Part shown: in pieces, positions 45,786 to 54,014 of the stretch
How the letters are laid out: every line of letters starts with the position of its first letter
Position numbering within the stretch: the first letter of the stretch is position 1
Source: Nocardioides panacis
Lineage (GTDB): Bacteria; Actinomycetota; Actinomycetes; Propionibacteriales; Nocardioidaceae
Assembly (NCBI RefSeq): GCF_019039255.1
Contig: NZ_CP077062.1
Location: forward strand, 2,604,001 to 2,668,000
Reading direction: 5' to 3'
Length of the DNA stretch: 64,000 nucleotides
Made by a program: the position numbers and the translations under genes
The notes under the pieces: generated by a model
What the model was told of the DNA's origin: nothing
The model's input: the letters and a program-made list of their open reading frames with translations, nothing else
The model's database searches: none

Positions 45786-45820
45786 GGGGCCGGCCGGACC
45801 CCCGAGGTCCGTCCGGCCCC
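45786..45820. terminator. Bidirectional hairpin between egtD and ssuD
   Basis: GGGGCCGGCCGGAC (45786-45799) and GTCCGTCCGGCCCC (45807-45820) form a 14-bp stem with one mismatch and a 7-nt loop. It sits in the 79-base gap between two convergent genes, so it can serve both. No clear U-run on either side. Confidence 0.68.
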
Positions 45821-45836
45821 TCCCCCGGCTGGTTGG

Positions 45837-47012
45837 TCAGGCGCTCCGCGTGAGGCGGGCGGCCTGGTCCGGGCTCTGGGTGCCGTAGATGCCCTTGGCC
45901 CGCAGGACGGGCATGACGCCCTCCGCGAACCAGTAGGCCTCCTCGACGTGCGGGTAGCCGGAGAGGATGAACTCGTCGATGCCGATCCGGTGGTACTCCT
46001 CGATCCGGTCGGCGACCTCCTGGTGGCTGCCGACCAGCGCGGTCCCGGCCCCGCCGCGCACCAGGCCGACGCCGGACCACAGGTTCGGGGAGACCTCGAG
46101 GTCGTGGGCCGACGCGAACGCCGTACGCCCGGCGTGCAGGGAGCGCATCCGCTGCTGGCCCACCGACTCGCTGGCCGCGAGGGCCTGCTGGGCCTTGGCG
46201 ATCGTCGCCGGGTCGAGGCCGTCCAGCAGCCACTGCGCCTGCGCCCAGGCCTGCTCGCTGGTGTCCCGTGACAGCGTGTGGATGCGCAGCCCGAACCGCA
46301 CCGTACGGCCCTGCTCCTCGGCCAGCCCGCGGATCCAGCGGACCTTCTCCGCGACCTGCTCCGGGGGCTCGCCCCAGGTGAGGTAGACGTCCGCGTGCTT
46401 GGCCGCGACCGGTCCCGCGGGCCCGGAGGACCCGCCGAAGTAGATGTCGGGGACCGGGTCGATGGTGCCGCGGATCTCGGCGCCCTCGATCTGGTAGTAC
46501 GTCCCGTCGAAGTCGTACGGCGCCTGCGACCACGCCCCGCGCACGACGGAGAGGAACTCGTCGGTGCGGGCGTAGCGCTCGGCGTGGCCGAGGTGGTCCC
46601 CGAACCGCTTCTGCTCGGTCGGGTCGCCGCCGGTCACGACGTTGAGCAGCAGGCGGCCGCGGGAGATCCGCTGGAAGGCGGCGGCCATCTGAGCGGACAG
46701 CGTCGGGGAGGTCACGCCGGGCCGGAACGCGACCAGGAACTTGAGGTTCCTGGTCTCCCGGATCAGCGCCGCGGTGACCAGCCAGGCGTCCTCGCACCAC
46801 GTGCCGGTGGGGGTGAGCACCCCCTCGAAGCCCAGCTGGTCGGCGGTCCGGGCGATCGAGGCGAGGTACTCGATGTCCGGCTCCCGGAACTGGTGGGCCG
46901 AGCCGGCGCCGTCGGTGGGGCGTCCGCCGCCCAACGGGACGCTTCCGCCGCCGCCGACGAGTCCGCGGGCGTCGCCCGTGGTCGGTAGGAACCAGTGCAG
47001 CTTGATGCTCAT
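45837..47012 (-). CDS. ssuD: Alkanesulfonate monooxygenase-type LLM flavin oxidoreductase
   Basis: 391 residues of the bacterial luciferase-like family: LHWFLPTTGDARGL at the start, GVLTPTGTWCEDAWLV near residue 58, LLNVVTGGDPTEQKRFGDHLGHAERY near residue 118, VDVYLTWGEPPEQVAEK near residue 205. It should release sulfite from alkanesulfonates with FMNH2 and oxygen. It is last of the minus-strand ssu cluster (ssuC-ssuB-ssuA-ssuD); the flavin reductase gene lies on the other strand upstream of ssuC. Confidence 0.91.
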   Translation of the reverse strand: MSIKLHWFLPTTGDARGLVGGGGSVPLGGGRPTDGAGSAHQFREPDIEYLASIARTADQLGFEGVLTPTGTWCEDAWLVTAALIRETRNLKFLVAFRPGVTSPTLSAQMAAAFQRISRGRLLLNVVTGGDPTEQKRFGDHLGHAERYARTDEFLSVVRGAWSQAPYDFDGTYYQIEGAEIRGTIDPVPDIYFGGSSGPAGPVAAKHADVYLTWGEPPEQVAEKVRWIRGLAEEQGRTVRFGLRIHTLSRDTSEQAWAQAQWLLDGLDPATIAKAQQALAASESVGQQRMRSLHAGRTAFASAHDLEVSPNLWSGVGLVRGGAGTALVGSHQEVADRIEEYHRIGIDEFILSGYPHVEEAYWFAEGVMPVLRAKGIYGTQSPDQAARLTRSA

Positions 47013-47026
47013 CGTCGAGCCTCTCC

Positions 47027-48028
47027 TCAGGATGCGGGGACGGTGTCGTTGAACGCCGTCGTGAAGTAGTCACCGACGTCGAACCGGTTCGGCAGCAGGT
47101 CGGCGTCCGCGAACGCGTCGGCCATCTGCTGCTCGGAGTCGACGACGGGTGCGCCGAGCTTCACCGGCTTGGCGACCCGGCGGTCGACGGCCTTGGTGGT
47201 GACCGCCGGCGAGAGCCCGGTCTCCTCCGACCAGACCTTGGCCCAGTCGTCACGGTGCGTGTTCGACCAGATCTGCGCCTGGGCGAGCCGGCCCAGGTAG
47301 TCCTTGATCGCCGCGGCGGTCGCCTTGTCGTCGACCGACTCCGGGTTCGCGGCCTGGAACGTCATCCCGTTGACCTTGCCCGAGCCGTCGGCGAGCACCC
47401 GCGCACCGGACTCCAGCTCGGCCTGGGAGGTGTAGGGGTCCCAGATCGCCCAGGCGTCCACGTGCCCGCTGGTGAAGGCGGCCAGCGCGTCGGCCGGCTG
47501 CAGGTTCTGCACGTCGATGTCGTCGTAGGACAGGCCGACGGCGTCCAGCTGCGCGAGCAGGTTGTAGTTCGCCGAGCTGCCCTCGGCGACCGCCACCTTC
47601 TTGCCCTTCAGCTGGGCGACGGAGGTGAGCTTCGAGTCCTGCGGGACGACGATCGCGTCACCCTTGCCGCCCATCGTGGCGCCGGAGACGACGGTGATCT
47701 TGCTCTTCGCGGCGGCGGCGAACAGCGGCGGCGTGTTGCCGACGCCCCCGAGGTCGATCGCGCCGGCGTTGAGCGCCTCGAGCAGCGGCGGCCCGGACGT
47801 GAAGGAGTGCCAGCTGACCTTGTAGGGCAGCCGGGCGTCCTCGCCGGCCGCCTTCAGCAGCGCCTCCGAGCCGCCCTTCTGGTCGCCGACCCGCAGCGTG
47901 ACCTTCGACAGGTCGACGGTGCCGTCCTCGCGGACGGCCTCCTCGTTGCCCGACGCCGACGAGCAGGCGGTCAGGGCCGCGAGAGCGGTGAGGGTGAGGG
48001 CGGTGCGGACGGTCCAACGGTTTCTCAT
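47027..48028 (-). CDS. ssuA: Sulfonate ABC transporter substrate-binding lipoprotein
   Basis: 333 residues. Signal and lipobox ALAALTAC near residue 22; then a periplasmic-binding fold of the NMT1/SsuA type with LRVGDQKGGSEALLKAAG near residue 45, VGNTPPLFAAA near residue 95, AVAEGSSANYNLLAQL near residue 145 and VDAWAIWDPYTSQAEL near residue 190. It captures sulfonates for SsuC. The ATG at 48028 overlaps the ssuB stop (ATGA). Confidence 0.9.
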   Translation of the reverse strand: MRNRWTVRTALTLTALAALTACSSASGNEEAVREDGTVDLSKVTLRVGDQKGGSEALLKAAGEDARLPYKVSWHSFTSGPPLLEALNAGAIDLGGVGNTPPLFAAAAKSKITVVSGATMGGKGDAIVVPQDSKLTSVAQLKGKKVAVAEGSSANYNLLAQLDAVGLSYDDIDVQNLQPADALAAFTSGHVDAWAIWDPYTSQAELESGARVLADGSGKVNGMTFQAANPESVDDKATAAAIKDYLGRLAQAQIWSNTHRDDWAKVWSEETGLSPAVTTKAVDRRVAKPVKLGAPVVDSEQQMADAFADADLLPNRFDVGDYFTTAFNDTVPAS

Positions 48029-48807
48029 GCTGCCCCGGTCTCCAGTGCGTGGTGGGTGGTGGTCTCGTGGTGCACCCCGAGGGAGGCGAGCACCTGCTCG
48101 CGCACCTCGGCGATCTCCGGGTGCTGCGGCGTCCGTGCGCCGCGGCGCACCTCGACCCGCCACTCCCGGGCGACGCGTCCCTCGTCGAGGACCAGCACGC
48201 GGTCGGCGAGGGTGAGCGCCTCGTCGACGTCGTGGGTGACCAGCAGGACGGCCGGCGAGTGCCGGCGCCAGAGCTGGTCGACGAGCCGGTGCATCTCGAT
48301 CCGGGTCAGTGCGTCGAGCGCGCTGAACGGCTCGTCGAGCAGCAGCAGGTCGGGCTCGCTGACCAGTGCCCGGGCCAGCGAGACCCGCTGCGCCTGTCCC
48401 CCGGACAGCGAGAGCGGCCAGGCGTCGATCTTCTCGGTGAGCCCGACCTCCTCGAGCGCCGCGTGGGCCCGCTCCCGCCGTTCCTGGCGCGACGCGGCGC
48501 CGTTCAGCAGGGCGAGGGCGACGTTCTCCCCCACCCGCCGCCAGGGCAGCAGGCGGGGTTCCTGGAAGGCCACCGAGGTGCGGCCGTCGACGACGACCTC
48601 GCCGGACGGCGACGGGTCCAGGCCCGCCAGGCTGCGCAGCAGCGTCGACTTGCCGGACCCGCTGCGGCCGAGCAGCGCGAGGAACTCGCCGGGGCGGATG
48701 GCCAGGTCGACCTCGCGGAGCACCGCGGTCGACCCGAACGAGCGGTTGTGGCGGGACAGCCGGGCGACCGTGTCGGTCCCCCGGGTCCGGTTGTCTACGA
48801 GCGCCAT
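48025..48807 (-). CDS. ssuB: Sulfonate ABC transporter ATP-binding protein
   Basis: 260 residues. Walker A is LLGRSGSGKSTLL near residue 45, the signature is LSLSGGQAQRVSLARAL near residue 132, Walker B is LLLLDEPFSALD near residue 155, and THDVDEAL holds the switch His. ATG 48807 lies inside the end of the permease gene, so the two overlap by 13 bases. It powers uptake through SsuC. Confidence 0.93.
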   Translation of the reverse strand: MALVDNRTRGTDTVARLSRHNRSFGSTAVLREVDLAIRPGEFLALLGRSGSGKSTLLRSLAGLDPSPSGEVVVDGRTSVAFQEPRLLPWRRVGENVALALLNGAASRQERRERAHAALEEVGLTEKIDAWPLSLSGGQAQRVSLARALVSEPDLLLLDEPFSALDALTRIEMHRLVDQLWRRHSPAVLLVTHDVDEALTLADRVLVLDEGRVAREWRVEVRRGARTPQHPEIAEVREQVLASLGVHHETTTHHALETGAA

Positions 48808-49628
48808 GACAGCGCCCTCCTTTCGACGGAGCGGACGAGGGCGTCGGTGAGCAGGCCGAGCAGGCTGTAGACCGCGAGGCCGACGACGATCACGTCGGTC
48901 TGCTGGAACTCGCGGGCCTGGTTGATCATGTAGCCGAGGCCGGAGGAGGCGCTGACCGTCTCCGCGACGATCAGCGACAGCCAGGCGACGCCGAGGCTCT
49001 GCCGCAGCCCCACCAGCGCCTGGGGCAGCGCCCCGGGCACGATGACGTGCCGCAGCTGCTGGCGGCGCGAGAAGTGCAGCGTCTTGGCCGCCTCGAGGAA
49101 CTTCCGGTCGATGCTCCGGATGCCCGCGAAGGTGTTGAGGTAGAGCGGGAAGGTCACCCCCAGCGCGATCAGCGCGATCTTCGGCATCTCGCCGATCCCC
49201 ATCCACACGATGAACAGCGGGATCAGGCCGAAGTGCGGCAGGGTGCGCAGCATCTGCATCGGCGGGTCGACGGCGTCCTCGCCGATCCGGCTCAGGCCCG
49301 CGACCACGGACAGCGCCAGCCCGAGGGAGGCGCCGACGGCGAAGCCGACGAGCACCCGCTGCACGGAGACCAGGGTGGCCGCCCCGAGCGTGCCGTCCGA
49401 GACCAGGCCGCCGGCAGCGACCGCGATCTGGATCGGCGAGGCGATCTTCTCCTCGGGAAGCACGCCGCTGCTGCTGAGCGCCTGCCACAGGCAGAGCAGC
49501 AGCACCGGGCTGACCCAGCGCCGCAGCCAGGACAGCCGGGCGGTTCGACGCCGGGCCGGGACACGTTCACGCGCAGGCCCCGGGGGACGTGCGTCCTCCA
49601 GCTGCTGCGTGGGCACGAGAGTGGTCAT
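48795..49628 (-). CDS. ssuC: Sulfonate ABC transporter permease
   Basis: 277 residues with an Arg-rich cytoplasmic N-terminus and about six membrane helices. The EAA-type loop KFLEAAKTLHFSRRQQLRHVIVPGALPQ near residue 175 contacts the ATPase. It is first of the minus-strand ssu operon; its 5' side carries a 21-bp palindrome (49644-49664) that may control it. Confidence 0.92.
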   Translation of the reverse strand: MTTLVPTQQLEDARPPGPARERVPARRRTARLSWLRRWVSPVLLLCLWQALSSSGVLPEEKIASPIQIAVAAGGLVSDGTLGAATLVSVQRVLVGFAVGASLGLALSVVAGLSRIGEDAVDPPMQMLRTLPHFGLIPLFIVWMGIGEMPKIALIALGVTFPLYLNTFAGIRSIDRKFLEAAKTLHFSRRQQLRHVIVPGALPQALVGLRQSLGVAWLSLIVAETVSASSGLGYMINQAREFQQTDVIVVGLAVYSLLGLLTDALVRSVERRALSWRS

Positions 49629-49643
49629 GTCGAGCCAGCGTGG

Positions 49644-49664
49644 TGACTTAATAGGACTAAGTCA
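49644..49664. promoter_or_regulatory. Palindromic operator candidate at the ssu divergent promoter
   Basis: TGACTTA (49644-49650) and TAAGTCA (49658-49664) are perfect 7-bp arms with a 7-nt spacer, in an AT-rich island 16 bases upstream of the ssuC start. The region is the shared 5' side of ssuC and the flavin reductase. A sulfur-responsive regulator is a plausible ligand. Confidence 0.6.
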
Positions 49665-49712
49665 AGTAAGACACACGACAATGTGAGACAATTACAGTCC
49701 TCGTGCCACTTG

Positions 49713-49740
49713 TTGCACTTCTCGATCAACTTACTAGAGT
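49713..49740 (+). promoter_or_regulatory. Candidate promoter for the flavin reductase gene
   Basis: TTGCAC (49713-49718) and TAGAGT (49735-49740) are 16 bases apart in the AT-rich gap, about 30 bases before the TTG start at 49772. Moderate match only. Confidence 0.35.
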
Positions 49741-49771
49741 TATCGAATGCCGTCCTCCGCTGAGACCCCCC

Positions 49772-50314
49772 TTGCGCACCACCGTCCTGTGCGGCAACCC
49801 GCGCCCCGCCTCACGCACCCTCGACGTGGCCCTTAGCGTCGCCGACGCGCTGACCGGCCTGGCACCGGACGGCTCCCCCGAGCCGCAGGTGATCGACCTG
49901 GCGCTGCTCGCGCCCGTGCTGTTCGCCGCGGACCGCGACGAGCGGGCCGCCGTGGACGCCGCCCTCGCGGCGGTCAGCGGCAGCGACCTGCTCGTGGTGG
50001 CGACACCCGTCTACAAGGGCAGCTACTCCGGGCTGCTCAAGGCGTTCCTCGACTTCCTGCCCTACGGCGCCCTGCGCGGGACGGTCGCCGTCCCGCTCAC
50101 GGTGATGGCCCAGCCGCACCACGCGCTTGCCGGCGACGTACACCTGCGGCCGCTGCTGGTGGAGCTCGGCGCCGGGGTGCCGACAGCCGGCGTCGTGGTC
50201 ACCGAGAGCGAACTGGGCGCCGGTCCGGTGGACCGCTGGGTCGCGACGCACGCCGCGACGGCGGTCGGCAGCGCGCTGCTCGCGCACCGGCAGCGAGAGG
50301 ACGCCCTCGCCTGA
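49772..50314 (+). CDS. NAD(P)H-dependent FMN reductase (SsuE-like)
   Basis: About 180 residues of the flavodoxin-like reductase family: LRTTVLCGNPRPASRTLD at the start binds FMN phosphate, VVATPVYKGSYSGLLKAFLDFLP near residue 75 is the second signature. It should supply FMNH2 to the SsuD monooxygenase. I start it at TTG 49772; an in-frame GTG at 49703 would add 23 residues coded by the AT-rich promoter region and not seen in the family. No clear ribosome-binding site. Its TGA lies within a repeat unit of the 50313-50420 element. Confidence 0.85.
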   Translation: MRTTVLCGNPRPASRTLDVALSVADALTGLAPDGSPEPQVIDLALLAPVLFAADRDERAAVDAALAAVSGSDLLVVATPVYKGSYSGLLKAFLDFLPYGALRGTVAVPLTVMAQPHHALAGDVHLRPLLVELGAGVPTAGVVVTESELGAGPVDRWVATHAATAVGSALLAHRQREDALA

Positions 50315-50420
50315 CCCGGCGCCTCTGGCGCTGAAAGCCCGCCGACCCGGCGCCTCTGGCGGCAGTCCGACGCCAAAGACGCCGGGTGGGCGGGCGTCTG
50401 TCCGCCAGAGTCGCCGGGTC
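50313..50420. repeat. Mirror-symmetric repeat element between convergent reductase and response regulator
   Basis: Four units of about 19 nt: forward at 50313-50330 and 50344-50362, inverted at 50369-50387 and 50402-50420. They match the element at 10950-11069. The TGA of the reductase (50312-50314) and the stop of the response regulator (50419-50421) overlap the outermost units. Same architecture and same position class (between convergent genes). Confidence 0.82.
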
Positions 50421-51027
50421 AGAGCCAGCCGTTCAGCTCCGCGACCCGGGCGGCCTCCGCCCGGTTGGCGGTGCCGGTCTTGCCGATGGCCGAGGACAGG
50501 TGGTTGCGCACGGTCCCCTCGGAGAGCACCAGCGTCCGGGCGATGGTCGCGACGGCCGCGCCGTCCCGGGCCGCCCGCAGCACGTCGGTCTCGCGCACGG
50601 TGAGCGGCGAGTCGCCACTGACCAGGCTGTCCGCGGCCAGCCCGGGGTCGACCACCCGCAGCCCCGCGTGCACCCGGCGTACGGCGTCCGCGAGCTGCCG
50701 CGCGGGGGTGTCCTTGACGACGAACCCGCCCGCCCCGGCCTGGAGCGCCCGGCGCAGGAAGCCCGGACGGCCGAACGTGGTCACGATCAGCACCCGGACC
50801 TCGGGCAGGGCGGCCCGCAGCGCCCGGGTCGCCTCGATGCCGTCCAGGCCGGGCATCTCCACGTCGAGCAGCGCCACGTCGGGCCGGTGCTCGCGGGCGG
50901 CCGGCAGCACGGCGTCGCCGCTGCCCACCTCGGCCACCACCTCGAGGTCCGGCTCGAGGTCGAGCAGCGCCGCCAGGGCGCCGCGCACGAGGGCCTGGTC
51001 GTCGGCCAGCAGCAGCCGGATCGTCAT
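50419..51027 (-). CDS. NarL/FixJ-type response regulator (DesR-like)
   Basis: 202 residues. The receiver domain has LLADDQALVRGA with acidic pair near residue 9, phospho-Asp in VALLDVEMPGLDG near residue 54, and VKDTPARQLADAV with the conserved Lys. The C-terminal LuxR-type HTH is LTVRETDVLRAARDG...IARTLVLSEGTVRNHLSSAIGK near residues 145-190. It pairs with the histidine kinase, whose stop overlaps its ATG. The operon carries an ABC-2 exporter. Confidence 0.93.
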   Translation of the reverse strand: MTIRLLLADDQALVRGALAALLDLEPDLEVVAEVGSGDAVLPAAREHRPDVALLDVEMPGLDGIEATRALRAALPEVRVLIVTTFGRPGFLRRALQAGAGGFVVKDTPARQLADAVRRVHAGLRVVDPGLAADSLVSGDSPLTVRETDVLRAARDGAAVATIARTLVLSEGTVRNHLSSAIGKTGTANRAEAARVAELNGWL

Positions 51028-52172
51028 CGGGCGCTCACCGACAGCGCGAACCCGCGCGGGTCGAGGGTGCGGGTGACCAGCACCGCGCCGGCCGCGGTGG
51101 CCCGCTCGCGCAGGCCCTCGAGCCCGGTGCCGGCCCGCACCCCGTCGTCGCGGGGGCCCGCACCGTCGTCGCTGACCTCCACGGCCGAGGCGCCCAGCCG
51201 GACCGTGCAGCGGGTCGCGCCGCTGTGCCGGATGACGTTCGTGACGCCCTCGCGCACCGTCCACGCGAACAGCTCCCGCAGCTCGGAGGGCACCTCGTCG
51301 GTGCTGTTCGGCAGGTCGGCGTCGATCTCCGCCGCGCGCAGCGCCTCCCGCGCCCGCGCCAGCTCGCCCGGCAGCGTCAGGTCGCGGTAGCCCTCCACCG
51401 CCCGGCGGACGTCGGCCAGGGCGTCCCGGCTGAGCCGCTCGAGGTCGAGCAGCTCGGCGCGGGCCCGTTCGGGGTCGACGTCGAGGAGCCGGTTGGCCAG
51501 CTCGGCCTTCACGGTGATGACGGTGAGCGAGTGGCCCAGGATGTCGTGCAGGTCGCGGGCGAACCGGTTGCGCTCGTCGGCCACCGCGAGCCGGGCGTTC
51601 GCCTCCTCGGCGCGGATCAGCTCCACGTTGCGCGCCATCAGCTGGCTGACGCCCCACATCGCGAACGCCGCCGTGCAGATGGCGAAGGTCAGGCCGGCCG
51701 GGCTGGACCAGCCCGCCAGCGTGTGGCCCAGCACCTCGGTCACCAGCGCCAGCACCCCGGTGAGCACGGCCGCCCACCGGGCCGGCAGGCAGAGCACGCC
51801 GAGCACCGCGACGTACACCAGGCCGGAGGCGCCGGCCTCGCCCACGCAGACGCACATGACCACCGTGAGCGCGAGCAGCGTGCCGAGGACCGCCACGGCC
51901 GCGGCCGGCTCGACGCCCAGCTGCATCCGCTGCCGGCGCCGCCGCACCCAGGTGAACGACGCCACGTAGACCGAGGCGAAGGACAGGGTCGCCAGCAGCC
52001 CCACCCAGCCGCGCAGCGGGTCCGTGCCCTGCCAGGCCAGGTCCCACGCCGCCCGGAACGCGTCGGCCAGGAAGACCAGCCAGACCGCGGCGAACAGCAC
52101 GCCGAGGCGCCCGGGCCGGCCGTCACGGCTGGTCCAGGCACCCGTCGGGGTCAGCGAGCTCACGAGGGTCAC
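51024..52172 (-). CDS. Sensor histidine kinase (DesK-like)
   Basis: 382 residues. About five or six membrane helices fill residues 22-165. The phospho-accepting His is in FARDLHDILGHSLTVI near residue 211, and the ATPase domain has REGVTNVIRHSGAT (N box) near residue 310 and VSDDGAGPRDDG. This HisKA_3 type pairs with NarL-type regulators and often senses membrane or drug stress. It overlaps the regulator by four bases and follows the ABC permease by 10 bases. Confidence 0.93.
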   Translation of the reverse strand: MTLVSSLTPTGAWTSRDGRPGRLGVLFAAVWLVFLADAFRAAWDLAWQGTDPLRGWVGLLATLSFASVYVASFTWVRRRRQRMQLGVEPAAAVAVLGTLLALTVVMCVCVGEAGASGLVYVAVLGVLCLPARWAAVLTGVLALVTEVLGHTLAGWSSPAGLTFAICTAAFAMWGVSQLMARNVELIRAEEANARLAVADERNRFARDLHDILGHSLTVITVKAELANRLLDVDPERARAELLDLERLSRDALADVRRAVEGYRDLTLPGELARAREALRAAEIDADLPNSTDEVPSELRELFAWTVREGVTNVIRHSGATRCTVRLGASAVEVSDDGAGPRDDGVRAGTGLEGLRERATAAGAVLVTRTLDPRGFALSVSAR

Positions 52173-52182
52173 GGTAGTGCGC

Positions 52183-52962
52183 TCAGACCCGGGCCGTGTC
52201 CTTGCTCATCCGCCACGCGGCGCCGGCCACGAACAGCGCCAGCCAGACCACGGCGTTCAGCACGGCGTACCACGGCAGCTCGCCGGTGAGCGGGGCCCGG
52301 CTGACCTCGGCCACCCCGAACATCGGGGTCCAGGCCGCGACGTTCCACAGCGTGCTGCCCTGGTCGATCGGGATGAACACGTTGCCGAGGAACGACAGCA
52401 GCGCCAGGCCGGGGCCGAGGATCTGCATGGCGTTCTCGCCCGGGACGAGGTAGCCGACGAAGACGCCGAGCGCCGCGAACACCATCGTGCAGACCAGCGT
52501 CAGCACCGCGCTGGCGATCCAGAGGTGGGTCGGCATCGCGGCCCGGCCCTGGAGGATCGCGACGACGTTGACGACCGAGATCGCCACCGCCCCCAGGATC
52601 AGCGCGATCAGCGCCTTCATGCCGATGTAGACGGCCGGGTTGAGCGGGGTGAGGCGCAGCTGCCGAGACCACCCGAGAGCGCGCTCGGTGGCCACCATCG
52701 CGCCCGCGGAGGCGGCGGTCAGCGCGGCGCCGTACAACGCCATCGAGACCATGACGTAGGCCGCGACGTTCCCGTGGCCGACCTTCTCCTGCCACCCGGT
52801 GCCCGAGCCGATCGCGAAGAACAGCGCGGCCGGGAAGATCAGCGTGAAGATGATCGTGCGCCGGTTGCGGAGCATCCGCCGGACCTCGATGCCGAGGACG
52901 GTGAGGTTGAAGCCGCCCAGCGGCGGCACCCGCCGGGTGGTCGGGTCGATCGTGCTGCTCAT
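52183..52962 (-). CDS. ABC-2 type exporter permease
   Basis: 259 residues with six predicted membrane segments. NRRTIIFTLIFPAALFFAIG near residue 32 and SMALYGAALTAASAGAMVATERALGW near residue 75 are typical of ABC-2 permeases, and YLVPGENAMQILGPGLALLSFLGNVFIP near residue 172 is the conserved late loop. It exports lipids, antibiotics or drugs with the adjacent ATPase. ATG 52962 overlaps the ATPase stop by four bases. Confidence 0.93.
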   Translation of the reverse strand: MSSTIDPTTRRVPPLGGFNLTVLGIEVRRMLRNRRTIIFTLIFPAALFFAIGSGTGWQEKVGHGNVAAYVMVSMALYGAALTAASAGAMVATERALGWSRQLRLTPLNPAVYIGMKALIALILGAVAISVVNVVAILQGRAAMPTHLWIASAVLTLVCTMVFAALGVFVGYLVPGENAMQILGPGLALLSFLGNVFIPIDQGSTLWNVAAWTPMFGVAEVSRAPLTGELPWYAVLNAVVWLALFVAGAAWRMSKDTARV

Positions 52963-53939
52963 CGGTCGCCTCCTTCGAGGGCGTCGTGCGTGTCGTCGGG
53001 GTCGCCGGCGTCGTCGCCGGTCAGCGACAGGAACGCCTCCTCGATGCCGCGGGCGGTGATCTCCAGGTCCCGGGCGTCGGTCTGGGTCAGCAGGTAGCGC
53101 GCGATCGCGTCGGTGTCCGAGGCGTGCAGCAGGACCGTGTCGCCGCGCACCTCCAGCGACTCGACACCGGGAAGGCCGGCGAGGGCGTGGTGGTCGGGAC
53201 GGTCCAGCGTCGCGCGGACCGTGCGCCCGGCGGCCAGCGCCTTGATCTCCGAGCCGGTGCCGTCGGCGACGATCCGGCCCTTGCGCATCAGCACGATCCG
53301 GTCGGCGTACTGGTCGGCCTCCTCCAGGTAGTGGGTGGCGAAGAGCACCGTGCGGCCCTTCTCGGCGTCCGCGCGGATCGCCGACCAGAACGTACGGCGC
53401 CCCTCGACGTCCATCCCGGTCGTCGGCTCGTCGAGGAGCAGCAGCGCCGGGTCGGGCAGCAGCGCCATCGCGAAGCGCAGCCGCTGCTGCTCACCGCCCG
53501 AGCACTTGCCGACGCGGCGGTCGGCGAGCCCGGTGATCCCGGCGTGCGCGAGCACCTCGTCGACCGGCCGGGTGTCCGCGAACAGGCTCGCGGTGTAGCG
53601 CACCGTCTCCCGGACCGTGAGGTCCTTGAGCAGCCCGCCGGTCTGCATCACCGCGGACACCAGCCCGCGGGCGATCGCCTGGCGGGGCCGGTAGCCGAGC
53701 ACGTCGACGGTGCCGCCGGTGGGCTGCGAGAGGCCGAGCACCATGTCGATCGCGGTGGTCTTGCCGGCGCCGTTGGGGCCCAGGAAGGCGACGATCTCGC
53801 CCTGCTCGACCTCGAGGTCGATGCCGCGCACGGCCCGGACCGGTCCGAAGCTCTTGGTGAGGCCGGTGAGGCTGATCGCGGGCACCGGCGAGCCCGCTGC
53901 GCGACGGGGAGCCGCCTGCTCGAGAGGTGTGGAGGTCAT
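52959..53939 (-). CDS. ABC-2 exporter ATP-binding protein
   Basis: 326 residues. Walker A is FLGPNGAGKTTAIDMVLG near residue 53, signature KCSGGEQQRLRFAMAL near residue 147, Walker B LLLLDEPTTGMDVEG near residue 168, and TVLFATHYLEEADQYADRI holds the switch His. A C-terminal regulatory domain of about 100 residues follows, as in drug or lipid exporters. It begins a four-gene operon (ATPase, permease, kinase, regulator). Confidence 0.94.
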   Translation of the reverse strand: MTSTPLEQAAPRRAAGSPVPAISLTGLTKSFGPVRAVRGIDLEVEQGEIVAFLGPNGAGKTTAIDMVLGLSQPTGGTVDVLGYRPRQAIARGLVSAVMQTGGLLKDLTVRETVRYTASLFADTRPVDEVLAHAGITGLADRRVGKCSGGEQQRLRFAMALLPDPALLLLDEPTTGMDVEGRRTFWSAIRADAEKGRTVLFATHYLEEADQYADRIVLMRKGRIVADGTGSEIKALAAGRTVRATLDRPDHHALAGLPGVESLEVRGDTVLLHASDTDAIARYLLTQTDARDLEITARGIEEAFLSLTGDDAGDPDDTHDALEGGDR

Positions 53940-53988
53940 GCGCCCAGCCTGGCGCCACCCCGTCCGTCGTACCCGGCCGCTCCGTCAC

Positions 53989-54014
53989 GACCTGAAGGTG
54001 ACAAATGTCAGGTC
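53989..54014. promoter_or_regulatory. Nested palindromes upstream of the exporter operon
   Basis: GACCTGA (53989-53995) pairs with TCAGGTC (54008-54014). Inside lie TGACA (53999-54003) and TGTCA (54006-54010) with a 2-nt spacer. The site is 50-75 bases upstream of the ATPase start in the 73-base gap. It could be a binding site for the NarL-type regulator or a terminator of the upstream gene. Confidence 0.52.

Noticed and set aside
49703-49771. GTG 49703 as start of the flavin reductase
   Set aside because: The extra 23 residues come from the AT-rich promoter and operator region and do not resemble the family; TTG 49772 begins right at the FMN-binding strand.
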